A stretch of 64,000 bases of DNA from Zeimonas sp050187175. GTDB lineage: Bacteria > Pseudomonadota > Gammaproteobacteria > Burkholderiales > Burkholderiaceae_E. The notes beneath the pieces are model-generated. The model was not told the origin of the DNA and did no database searches. It saw only the letters and a program-made list of their open reading frames with translations. Location of the stretch: the NCBI GenBank assembly GCA_050187175.1, contig JBFWXS010000006.1:62001-126000 (forward strand), given 5' to 3'. Made by a program: the position numbers and the translations under genes. Position 1 is the first letter of the stretch. Each line of letters begins with the position of its first letter. This document shows positions 25,976 through 33,837 of the stretch, in pieces.

Positions 25976-27223
25976 ATGACTGAAATCGAAGTCAATGGCC
26001 GCCGCTATCGGCCGATCACGGAGCCATTGGCCGTGGTCTGCGTCGACGGCTGCGAATACGACTACCTGACGCAGGCAGCGGCCGCCGGAGCGACGCCATA
26101 CCTGGCGAAGCTGCTCGCCGGCGACGCGGCATTCAAGGCCGACTGCGTCGTGCCTTCGTTCACCAATCCGAACAACCTGTCCATCGTCACCGGCCGTCCG
26201 CCGGCCGTGCACGGCATCTGCGGCAACTACTTCTATGACCGCGAGGCCGGTGCCGAGGTCATGATGAACGACCCCAAGTACCTGCGCGCGCCGACCATTC
26301 TGGCTGCTTTCGCCGATGCCGGCGCGAGCGTCGCGGTGGTCACCGCGAAGGACAAGCTGCGCAAGCTGCTGGGCAAGGGCATGCGCGGCGGCATCTGCTT
26401 TTCGTCGGAGAAGGCGGCCGAGGTGACGTTGCAGGAGAACGGCATAGCCGACGTGCTCGGACTGGTCGGCATGCCGGTGCCGTCGGTCTACAGCGCCGAG
26501 CTGTCGGAGTTCGTGTTCGCCGCCGGCGTGCGGCTGGCCGAAACCCGGCGTCCCGACCTGATGTATCTGTCCACGACTGACTACATCCAGCACAAGTTTC
26601 CGCCCGGCTCGGCCGGCGCGAATGCCTTCTACGCGATGATGGACCGCTATCTGGCGCGGCTCGACGCGCTGGGCTACGTGCTGGCGATCACCGCCGATCA
26701 CGGCATGAACGCGAAGACGCGGCCGGACGGCTCACCCAACGTCATCTATCTGCAGGACCTGATCGACGGATGGATAGGCGCCGAGCGCGCGCGAGTGATT
26801 CTGCCGATCACCGATCCGTACGTGGTCCACCATGGCGCGCTCGGTTCGTTCGCCACCATCTACGTCGCGGACGAGCAGCGCGAGCGCATCGCATCGCGGC
26901 TGCGCGAACTCGACGGTATCGAGCTGGTACTCGGCAACGCGGAGGCCAGCGCGCGCTTCGAGCTGCCGCCCGAGCGGGTCGGTGATCTCGTGGTGGTGTC
27001 GAGCCGGCAAGTCGTGCTGGGCACCAGCGTCGCGCGCCACGATCTGTCGGGCCTCGACGCCCCGCTGCGTTCGCATGGCGGGATTTCCGAGCAGACCGTG
27101 CCGCTGCTGTTCAATCGCAGCCCGGTCGGCCTGCCTGAGCGGCGGCTGCGCAACTTCGATGTCATTGACATCGCACTCAACCACCTCGTTCCGCGGCCGG
27201 CTCAGCCGCGCCCCAGCAAATGA
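25976..27223 (+). CDS. phnA: Phosphonoacetate hydrolase
   Basis: 415-residue zinc C-P hydrolase of the alkaline phosphatase superfamily; converts phosphonoacetate to acetate and phosphate. Asp24 (VCVDGCEYDY) and the nucleophile Thr63 (PSFTNPNN) match the family, as do STTDYIQHKF, TADHGMNAKTRPDG and the C-terminal SHGGISEQTVP that carry the remaining zinc ligands. Ribosome-binding site AAGGAG lies before the ATG. Its stop overlaps the start of phnY (ATGA), the pairing known from phosphonate loci that use the phosphonoacetate route. No other function fits as well. Confidence 0.93.
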   Translation: MTEIEVNGRRYRPITEPLAVVCVDGCEYDYLTQAAAAGATPYLAKLLAGDAAFKADCVVPSFTNPNNLSIVTGRPPAVHGICGNYFYDREAGAEVMMNDPKYLRAPTILAAFADAGASVAVVTAKDKLRKLLGKGMRGGICFSSEKAAEVTLQENGIADVLGLVGMPVPSVYSAELSEFVFAAGVRLAETRRPDLMYLSTTDYIQHKFPPGSAGANAFYAMMDRYLARLDALGYVLAITADHGMNAKTRPDGSPNVIYLQDLIDGWIGAERARVILPITDPYVVHHGALGSFATIYVADEQRERIASRLRELDGIELVLGNAEASARFELPPERVGDLVVVSSRQVVLGTSVARHDLSGLDAPLRSHGGISEQTVPLLFNRSPVGLPERRLRNFDVIDIALNHLVPRPAQPRPSK

Positions 27224-28671
27224 CGGCCATGACCTCCCCCCGCAGCAAGGATTTCCGCGAAGAAGCGCTGCGCATCGGCGGCGAACGCGTGGTGCGCGAG
27301 CGGCGCATCGACGTCGTCAACCCGTTCACCCGGCAGGCCGTCGGCAGCGTATCCAAGGCCGGCGTCGACGACGTGCGCCGTGCGTTCGCGATCGCCAAGG
27401 CCTACCGCTGCACGCTGACCCGCTATGAGCGTGCGCGCATCATGCAGCAGGCGGCGCAGCTGCTGCGCGGCCGGCTGCAGCAGGCGTCGGACCTGATCAC
27501 GGCCGAGTCGGGCCTGTGCAAGAAGGACTCGGTCTACGAGATCGGCCGCGTCTGCGACGTGCTGAGCTTCGCGGCCGCCGAAACGCTGAAGGACGACGGG
27601 CAGGCGTTCTGGTGCGATCTGACGCCGCACGGCAAGAAGCGGCGCGTCTTCACTCAGCGCGACCCGCTGCTCGGCGTCATCTCGGCGATCACGCCGTTCA
27701 ATCATCCGATGAACCAGGTGGCGCACAAGGTGGCGCCGGCGATCGCGACCGGCAACCGGATGGTGCTCAAGCCGTCGGAGAAGACGCCGCTGTCGGCCTA
27801 TCTGCTCGCGGATCTGCTGTACGAGGCCGGCTTGCCGCCGGAGATGCTGCAGGTCCTCAACGGCGATCCCGCCGAGATCGCCGACGAGCTGATCACCCAT
27901 CCGGACGTCGACCTGGTCACCTTCACCGGCGGCGTGGCGGTGGGCAAGTACATTGCGTCGAAGGCCGGCTATCGCCGACAGGTGCTGGAGCTGGGCGGCA
28001 ACGATCCCATCATCGTGATGGAGGATGCCGATCTGGACGAAGCCAGCACGCTCGCGGTGCAGGGCTCGTACAAGAACAGCGGCCAGCGCTGCACGGCGGT
28101 CAAGCGGATGCTGGTGCATGAGAGCGTTGCCGATCGCTTCGTCGAGCTGCTGGCGGAGAAGACGCGCGCATGGCGCCACGGCGACCCGTCCGATCCGCAG
28201 GTCGACATGGGCACGGTCATCGACGAGGCGGCCGCGCGGCTGTTCGAGGCCCGCGTCGACGAGGCGGTGGCGCAGGGTGCGCGGCTGCTGGTCGGCAACC
28301 GGCGCGACGGTGCGCTCTATTCGCCGACGGTCATAGACCGGGTGCGGCCGGAGATGACGGTGGTGCGCGAGGAGACTTTCGGCCCCGTCTCGCCGGTGCT
28401 GCGCTTCGGCAGCATCGACGAAGCGATCGCGATGTCGAACGGCACCGCCTTCGGCCTGTCGTCGTCGGTCTGCACGAATCGTCTGGACTACATCACGCGC
28501 TTTATCGCCGAACTGCACGTGGGCAGCGTCAACGTCCGCGAAGTGCCCGGCTACCGGCTCGAGCTGACGCCGTTCGGCGGCATCAAGGATTCGGGCTTGG
28601 GCTACAAGGAAGGCGTGCAGGAGGCGATCAAGAGCTTCACCAACGTCAAGACCTTCAGCCTGCCCTGGTGA
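27220..28671 (+). CDS. phnY: Phosphonoacetaldehyde dehydrogenase
   Basis: 483-residue NAD-dependent aldehyde dehydrogenase that oxidises phosphonoacetaldehyde to phosphonoacetate, the substrate of PhnA. Visible residues: AITPFNHPMNQV in the cofactor region, Glu257 in LELGGNDP, and catalytic Cys291 in GQRCTAVKR. The length matches known PhnY. The start is the ATG overlapping the phnA stop; a second ATG three codons later is also possible. The N-terminal motif around RRIDVVNPFT is typical of the family. Identification as PhnY rests on the family match plus tight coupling to phnA. Confidence 0.92.
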   Translation: MTAMTSPRSKDFREEALRIGGERVVRERRIDVVNPFTRQAVGSVSKAGVDDVRRAFAIAKAYRCTLTRYERARIMQQAAQLLRGRLQQASDLITAESGLCKKDSVYEIGRVCDVLSFAAAETLKDDGQAFWCDLTPHGKKRRVFTQRDPLLGVISAITPFNHPMNQVAHKVAPAIATGNRMVLKPSEKTPLSAYLLADLLYEAGLPPEMLQVLNGDPAEIADELITHPDVDLVTFTGGVAVGKYIASKAGYRRQVLELGGNDPIIVMEDADLDEASTLAVQGSYKNSGQRCTAVKRMLVHESVADRFVELLAEKTRAWRHGDPSDPQVDMGTVIDEAAARLFEARVDEAVAQGARLLVGNRRDGALYSPTVIDRVRPEMTVVREETFGPVSPVLRFGSIDEAIAMSNGTAFGLSSSVCTNRLDYITRFIAELHVGSVNVREVPGYRLELTPFGGIKDSGLGYKEGVQEAIKSFTNVKTFSLPW

Positions 28672-28684
28672 GGGTCGGACCGCT

Positions 28685-30475
28685 GTGCAGACGCTGCTGA
28701 ATCTGCTCGCCAGCGTGGCCCTGCTGATCTGGGGCACGCACATCGTCCGTACCGGCATCCTGCGCGTGTTCGGGCCCGGCCTGCGGCGGTTGCTGGCGCG
28801 CAGCGTAGGCAGTCGCGGCGCGGCCTTCTTCAGCGGGCTGGGCGTGACGGCGCTGATGCAGTCGTCCAGCGCGACCGCGCTGATCGTCAGCGGCTTCGTC
28901 AGCCAGGGGCTGATCGCGCTGGGGCCGGCGCTGGTGGTGATGCTGGGTGCCGACGTCGGCACGGCGCTGATGGCGATGGTGTTCTCGCTGGATCTGCGCT
29001 GGCTGTCGCCGCTGCTGATCCTGATCGGCGTCGTCGTCTATCTTCCGCGCAAGAGCTCGCGCGCGGGGCAGATCGGCCGCGTGCTGCTGGGCCTCGGCCT
29101 GATCATCCTGGCGCTTCAGCTGGTCGTGCTGGCCACCGAGCCGATCAAGCAGGCGAACGGCGTGAAGGTGATCTTCGCGTCGCTGTCGGGCGACATCGTG
29201 CTGGACATGCTGATCGGCGCGCTGTTCACGCTGCTGTCGTGGTCCAGCCTGTCGGTGGTGCTGCTGGCCTCGGCCTTCGTTGCCGCGGGATTGATTCCGG
29301 TGACGGTAGCGCTGTGCCTGGTGCTGGGCGCCAACCTCGGCAGCGGTCTGCTGGCCCTGCTCGTCAATCTGCGCGCGCCCGGCGCCGGACGGCACGTGGC
29401 CTTCGGCAACCTGCTGTTCAAGCTGGCCGGCTGCGCGGTGTTCGCGTTCAGCCTGCCGTGGGTGGCCGGGCTGATCGCGCGCTTCGATCCGGTGCCGGCG
29501 CGGCAGGTCGTCGAGTTCCACGTGCTGTTCAATCTTTCGCTCGGCCTGGTGTTCATCCTGCTCACCGACCGCGTCGCGCGGCTGTGCCTGCGCTGCGTGC
29601 CGCCGGCCGCGGCCGCTCCGACGCAGCTCGAGCCGCGCCATCTCGATCCGGCCGCGCTGAAGACGCCGGCGCTGGCGCTGGCCAATGCGGCGCGTGAAAC
29701 GCTGCGGATCGGCGATACGGTGGAGCAGATGCTGAGCGGGCTGCTGTCGGTGATCCGCAGCAACGACGCGCGCGTCGTCGATCAGCTGGTGCAGCTGGAG
29801 GACGACATCGACTGCCTGTACACGGCGGTCAAGCGCTATCTGACGCAGATCAGCCGGGAAGCGCTCGACGAGCGGGACAGCCGGCGCTGGTCGGAGATCG
29901 TGCAGCTCACGATCAACCTCGAGCACGTCGGCGACATTCTCGAGAACATGCTGCAGGATCTGCGCGACCGCAAGATCGCGCACCATTTGTCGTTCTCCAG
30001 CGCCGGCATGCAGGAGATCGAGGAGCTGCACGCGCGGCTGATCACCAATCTGCGCCTCGGCCTGTCGGTGTTCCTGAACGGTGACGTCGGCAGCGCGAAG
30101 ATGCTGCTGGCGGAGAAGGAGCATTTCCGCGACCTGGAGCGAGCCTACTCGGCCAGCCACTTGGACCGGCTGCAGGGACAGACGACGCAGTCGATCGAAA
30201 CCAGTTCGCTGCACCTGGACATCATCAGCGACATGCGGCGCATCAACTCGTTCTTCTGCGCCACCGCCTATCCGGTGCTCGAACGCGCCGGCCAGCTGCG
30301 CGGCAGCCGCTGGCGCGGCGAAGCGGGCGGGCTCGGCGACGATGCCCTGGTGGCAGGCCCCGCGGGCCTACTGAGTCCGTCAGATCCTGCGGGCCAAGCA
30401 GCCAGCGCACGTCCGGAAAGCCCGGCAGGCTCGCCGGGCAGGACGGGACTCAGCGCTGCGAGCGGCGACGCGTGA
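28685..30475 (+). CDS. Na/Pi cotransporter family protein with C-terminal PhoU-like domain
   Basis: 596-residue inner-membrane protein. The N-terminal half (to about residue 300) has repeated hydrophobic helices and the Na/Pi family signature QSSSAT in the first repeat; the second repeat has a diverged SWSSLS. The C-terminal half (about 330-550) is a soluble PhoU-like helical domain. GTG start 13 bases after phnY. YjbB, a bacterial relative, exports phosphate; here the protein may vent phosphate released by PhnA (inference). Its 3' end overlaps the convergent PEP-CTERM-like gene by 26 bases. Confidence 0.88.
   Translation: MQTLLNLLASVALLIWGTHIVRTGILRVFGPGLRRLLARSVGSRGAAFFSGLGVTALMQSSSATALIVSGFVSQGLIALGPALVVMLGADVGTALMAMVFSLDLRWLSPLLILIGVVVYLPRKSSRAGQIGRVLLGLGLIILALQLVVLATEPIKQANGVKVIFASLSGDIVLDMLIGALFTLLSWSSLSVVLLASAFVAAGLIPVTVALCLVLGANLGSGLLALLVNLRAPGAGRHVAFGNLLFKLAGCAVFAFSLPWVAGLIARFDPVPARQVVEFHVLFNLSLGLVFILLTDRVARLCLRCVPPAAAAPTQLEPRHLDPAALKTPALALANAARETLRIGDTVEQMLSGLLSVIRSNDARVVDQLVQLEDDIDCLYTAVKRYLTQISREALDERDSRRWSEIVQLTINLEHVGDILENMLQDLRDRKIAHHLSFSSAGMQEIEELHARLITNLRLGLSVFLNGDVGSAKMLLAEKEHFRDLERAYSASHLDRLQGQTTQSIETSSLHLDIISDMRRINSFFCATAYPVLERAGQLRGSRWRGEAGGLGDDALVAGPAGLLSPSDPAGQAASARPESPAGSPGRTGLSAASGDA
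30420..30439 (-). terminator. Candidate terminator of the PEP-CTERM-like gene
   Basis: A perfect 7-base-pair GC stem (GCCCGGC / GCCGGGC) with a 6-base loop. It is followed on the minus strand by TTTCC, 11 bases past the minus-strand stop at 30450. It lies inside the 3' end of the convergent Na/Pi gene. The short T-tract makes termination uncertain. Confidence 0.4.
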
Positions 30476-31229
30476 CGACGCCGGCACCGATCAGCCCCGC
30501 GCTAAGCAGCAGCAGCGTGGCAGGCGCCGGGACTTCGGCGAGCACTTCGCTGGTCAGCGCGACGCGGCCGAGGATGTAGGCGCTGTTCGCGAGATTCTCG
30601 GTGGTCCAGAAGCCGTAGACCTTGCTGCCGTTCATCAGCTCGAAGCCGCGGATGTCGAGCGTGTACAGATCGCCGCCGATCGTGAAGCTGTCGGACAGCG
30701 AGTTGTAGTTCATTGTGACGCGGTCCGCGCACCCGTTCACATTGACGCCGACTCCGTGCGTTCCGCCGTCCGCGCACGGGTTATTGCCGTTCGGCGTTTC
30801 CCAGTGAGCGAAGTCATAGACGAAGCTGTACGAACCCTGCAGCACGCCGTCGACCTTGACACTCGCGGAGATGGTCAGCTGCACGGCCGAGATGCCGGAA
30901 CCGCTGTTGATCGGGAAGTTGAAGTGCGTGAAGGTGCCGAGCACGAGATCGTTCGAGGGGCTCGGCGGCAGCGTCGCCGTCGGCACGGTGGGGCTGGTCA
31001 CGGCCGCGAAGCTGTAGCCGCTCTGCTGCGGCTGGCCTGACGGTATGCCCCATGTGATCTGCGAGGTGGCCGTGCCGTTGCCCGAGTAGTTGACGTTGGT
31101 GCCGCCCGTCGCTGCCGACCAGGTGCCTGCGAGATTCTCGAAGGTCACTGTCGCCGAGTAGGCAGGACCGGCGGCGAGCAGGGCTGAAGTGCTGAAGGCG
31201 GCGGCTAGCAGCGTGCGGCGCAGGCTCAT
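30450..31229 (-). CDS. THxN-type PEP-CTERM-like secreted surface protein
   Basis: 259-residue exported protein. It has an N-terminal Sec signal (LRRTLLAAAFSTSALLAAG...AYSA), a Ser/Thr/Gly/Asn-rich beta-type body, and the segment GTFTHFNFPI that carries the THxN motif of a family of PEP-CTERM proteins. The C-terminus has a sorting-signal layout: VPAPATLLLL, a hydrophobic helix, then RRRSQR. The usual PEP triplet is PAP here. Proteins with this tail are processed by an exosortase and displayed or released with exopolysaccharide. No exosortase gene is visible in the window. Confidence 0.8.
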   Translation of the reverse strand: MSLRRTLLAAAFSTSALLAAGPAYSATVTFENLAGTWSAATGGTNVNYSGNGTATSQITWGIPSGQPQQSGYSFAAVTSPTVPTATLPPSPSNDLVLGTFTHFNFPINSGSGISAVQLTISASVKVDGVLQGSYSFVYDFAHWETPNGNNPCADGGTHGVGVNVNGCADRVTMNYNSLSDSFTIGGDLYTLDIRGFELMNGSKVYGFWTTENLANSAYILGRVALTSEVLAEVPAPATLLLLSAGLIGAGVVTRRRSQR

Positions 31230-31614
31230 GTTCGTTCTCCCCGGAAGTTGTTCCTCGATTCAAGCGAGAAACGTGCCGGCTGCCCGCGCGAAGCATCGCT
31301 GGACACCTTCTGTAAAGCCGATCGACGGCATTCGATGCGGTGCACATCCCTTGCTGTCGAGGTTTGAACTGCTTGTTGCAACAGGGGCGCATCATCACTG
31401 TGTCGTTTCGCTCTGAAACGGCCGCTGCATACGGAACGCGTCACCGCGGCGTGAGTGCGAACCGATGGCTGACGAGGTGTGAAGCGCAGACATGATTCAT
31501 TTGAATCATGTGCAACCGGGTTTCGGTGCCGCGGGCGGCTATCATCGCTGCTATCTGCTTCGCCCACGCGTCGACACTCCCCCGACAACGCTTCGATATC
31601 GATTGCCCACCCAG
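31230..31614. other. Divergent intergenic region upstream of PEP-CTERM-like gene and hydroxyacid oxidase
   Basis: 385 bases without a supported gene. A GGGGAGA ribosome-binding site precedes the minus-strand PEP-CTERM-like gene. The main feature is a perfect 10-base-arm inverted repeat at 31490-31511, listed separately. The frame of the oxidase is open back to 31492, but that upstream stretch covers the repeat and is not family-like. I see no RNA gene here. Confidence 0.5.
31490..31511. promoter_or_regulatory. 22-base perfect inverted repeat, candidate operator
   Basis: ACATGATTCA-TT-TGAATCATGT: two perfect 10-base arms around a 2-base centre, in an otherwise GC-rich region, 104 bases upstream of the hydroxyacid oxidase ATG. 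Symmetry, length and position suit a dimeric repressor. The nearest regulator gene is the IclR gene at 32895-33695; linkage is unproven. Confidence 0.55.
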
Positions 31615-32751
31615 ATGAGCTCGACTCCCGCTCTTGCCGCGCTGCCGCCCGGCGTCGTCACGCTGGCCGACCACGAGGGGCATGCCCGTGCGCGGCTCGA
31701 TGCCAATGCGCTGGCCTACTTCAGCGGCGGCGCCGGCGACGAGTCGACGCTGGCGGACAACCGGCTGGCCTGGGACCGGCTGCGGCTGCAGCCTCGCGTG
31801 CTGCGCCGGCTCGCCGGCGGCCACACCCGCGTCGAGCTGCTCGGGCGCACGCTGGCCCATCCGATCCTGCTCGCGCCCGTGGCCTATCAGAAGATGGCGC
31901 ATGCCGACGGTGAGCTGGCCAGTGCATGGGCCGCGGCGGCGCAAGGGGCGGGGCTGGTGCTCAGTACCCAAGCGAGCTGCATGCTCGAGGACGTGGCCGC
32001 GGCCATGAACGCCGACGCGGGTCGCGGCCCGCTATGGTTCCAGCTCTACCTCCAGGACGACCGGGCGTTCACGCTCGACCTGGTCCGGCGCGCCGAGCAT
32101 GCCGGCTTCGAGGCGCTGGTGCTGACGGTAGACGCGCCGGTCAGCGGCGCGCGCGACCGTGAGCGGCGCGCCGGTTTCAGCCTGCCGGCAGGCGTGTCGG
32201 CGGTGAACCTGGCCGGCTTGCGCCATGCGCCGCCTCCGGCTCTGCCGCCTGGCGGCAGCGCGCTGTTCGACGCACTGCTGGTTCGGGCGCCCGGCTGGGA
32301 CGACCTGAGCTGGCTGATCGGCGCGACGCGGCTGCCGGTGCTGGTCAAGGGCGTGCTGCATGAGGACGACGCGCGGCAGGCCGTGGCGCTGGGCGCGGCG
32401 GGTGTCATCGTGTCGAATCATGGCGGCCGTACGCTGGATACCAGCGTGGCGACGGCCGAGGTGCTGCCGCGGATTGCCGATGCCGTCGCGGCGCAGGTGC
32501 CGGTGCTGGTCGACGGCGGCATTCGCCGCGGCACCGACGTATTGAAAGCGGTGGCGCTCGGCGCGCGGGCCGTGCTGATCGGCCGTCCGTACGTCTACGG
32601 CCTTGCCAATGCCGGCGCGCTCGGCGTGGCGCATGTGCTGCGCCTGCTGCGCGACGAGCTCGAAATCGCCATGGCCTTGAGCGGTGTCGCGACGCTGCCG
32701 GAGGCCTCGGCGTCGCTGCTGTTCGCGCCTGGCCGCGGTCCCGGGCGCTGA
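31615..32751 (+). CDS. FMN-dependent alpha-hydroxy-acid oxidizing protein
   Basis: 378-residue TIM-barrel flavoenzyme of the L-lactate dehydrogenase/glycolate oxidase family; oxidises L-2-hydroxy acids to 2-oxo acids. The FMN and active-site region is clear: VSNHGGRTLDTSVATAE (His is the catalytic base), VLVDGGIRRGTDVLKA and VLIGRPYVYGL. The start is the ATG giving MSSTPALAALPPGVV; the longer frame upstream crosses the proposed operator. No membrane segment is evident. Substrate identity (lactate, mandelate, glycolate or other) cannot be settled from sequence alone. Confidence 0.88.
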   Translation: MSSTPALAALPPGVVTLADHEGHARARLDANALAYFSGGAGDESTLADNRLAWDRLRLQPRVLRRLAGGHTRVELLGRTLAHPILLAPVAYQKMAHADGELASAWAAAAQGAGLVLSTQASCMLEDVAAAMNADAGRGPLWFQLYLQDDRAFTLDLVRRAEHAGFEALVLTVDAPVSGARDRERRAGFSLPAGVSAVNLAGLRHAPPPALPPGGSALFDALLVRAPGWDDLSWLIGATRLPVLVKGVLHEDDARQAVALGAAGVIVSNHGGRTLDTSVATAEVLPRIADAVAAQVPVLVDGGIRRGTDVLKAVALGARAVLIGRPYVYGLANAGALGVAHVLRLLRDELEIAMALSGVATLPEASASLLFAPGRGPGR

Positions 32752-32894
32752 CGCAGGCGCGTACGCCCCTGCTTCCCCGGGGCGGCGGCGGAGCGCGCCC
32801 ACCATAGATCGCGTGTTGCGCGCGCGGCAAGCGGTGTCCGACGAAGGGCACGGAGCGATTCGCCAACGTCGCAGCAGGTCGCCGAGTCCGGCGC

Positions 32895-33695
32895 TCAGCT
32901 CGCCTGTGCCGACCAGCGCGCCGCGATCTTTTCCGCCTCCGCGGCGAGGATGCCGATCAGCTTGCCGCAGCGGCGTTCGTTGAGCCGCTGCGAGATGCCG
33001 GCCAGCGTGAGGGCGGCCACCGGCCGGCCGTCCCGATCGCCGATCGGCACGGCAATCGCGGTGATGCCCGGAATGATGTGATCGCGGTTCACCGCATAGC
33101 CAGCCGCCTCGGACTCGCGCAGCATGCGGCCGATGCCGGCGCGGTGCGCCGCATCGGCACGGCGCAGATGCGCCAGACTGGATTGCGTCAGCACCCGGCG
33201 TTCCGCCGCGGGCAGCGCCATCAAAATCGCCACACCGGCTGCACTGGCCACCAGCGAACGGCGGGCGCCGATCTCGACGGCCAGCGCCTTTAGCGTCTGC
33301 GGCCCGTCGCTGCGGTCCACGCAAACCGTGTCGCGACCGCTGCGCAGGTTCAGGAAGGCTGTTTCGCCGCTGCGCTCGACCAGCAGGCGCAGGCTGGGGC
33401 CGCAGGCCGTGCGCGGATCGAAGCGGGCCGACGCCGCCAGGCCCAGCTCGAACGCCAGCGGGCCCAGCAGATAGCCGCGATTGAGCGGCTGGCGGATCAC
33501 CAGTCCTTCACGGATCAGGCAGTCGAGCATTCGATGGGCGGTACCCCGGTCGAGTCCGCATTGCGTGGCCAGCTCGGTGAGCGTCCAGCCGCCAGTGAGC
33601 CTTGTCGACAGTTCGCGCAGCAGGCCGATGGCGCGCTCCAGGCTTTGCGTGCCGCGGCGGGTTGCAGGCGCTGCGCCGAGGTTAGGAGGAGGCAT
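32895..33695 (-). CDS. IclR family transcriptional regulator
   Basis: 266-residue regulator. The N-terminal winged helix (about residues 17-80) has SLERAIGLLREL and LTELATQCGLDRGTAHRML; the C-terminal effector domain (about 90-262) has the family-type GITAIAVPIGDRDGRPVAAL. It is divergent from the FAD oxidoreductase/Bug operon, and the gap between them holds a small TCACATTGTGA palindrome. It probably regulates that pair; the hydroxyacid oxidase on its other side is convergent with it. Confidence 0.9.
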   Translation of the reverse strand: MPPPNLGAAPATRRGTQSLERAIGLLRELSTRLTGGWTLTELATQCGLDRGTAHRMLDCLIREGLVIRQPLNRGYLLGPLAFELGLAASARFDPRTACGPSLRLLVERSGETAFLNLRSGRDTVCVDRSDGPQTLKALAVEIGARRSLVASAAGVAILMALPAAERRVLTQSSLAHLRRADAAHRAGIGRMLRESEAAGYAVNRDHIIPGITAIAVPIGDRDGRPVAALTLAGISQRLNERRCGKLIGILAAEAEKIAARWSAQAS

Positions 33696-33713
33696 GGCAA
33701 TCGATACAAACGG

Positions 33714-33724
33714 TCACATTGTGA
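33714..33724. promoter_or_regulatory. Short palindrome, candidate IclR operator
   Basis: TCACATTGTGA: perfect 5-base arms around one base, located between the divergent IclR start (33695) and the FAD oxidoreductase start (33838), within a short A+T-rich patch. Position fits autoregulation plus control of the oxidoreductase operon. The motif is short, so chance occurrence is possible. Confidence 0.35.
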
Positions 33725-33837
33725 AAACATGATACCCCGCCGCCTCGGAATGCGCCGCGCCGGTGATTCGCATCCCATTCAACGGCGGCAACATCGGGAC
33801 ATCGATCGGCGATGCCGATGCAAGGAGAGGATTTCCG

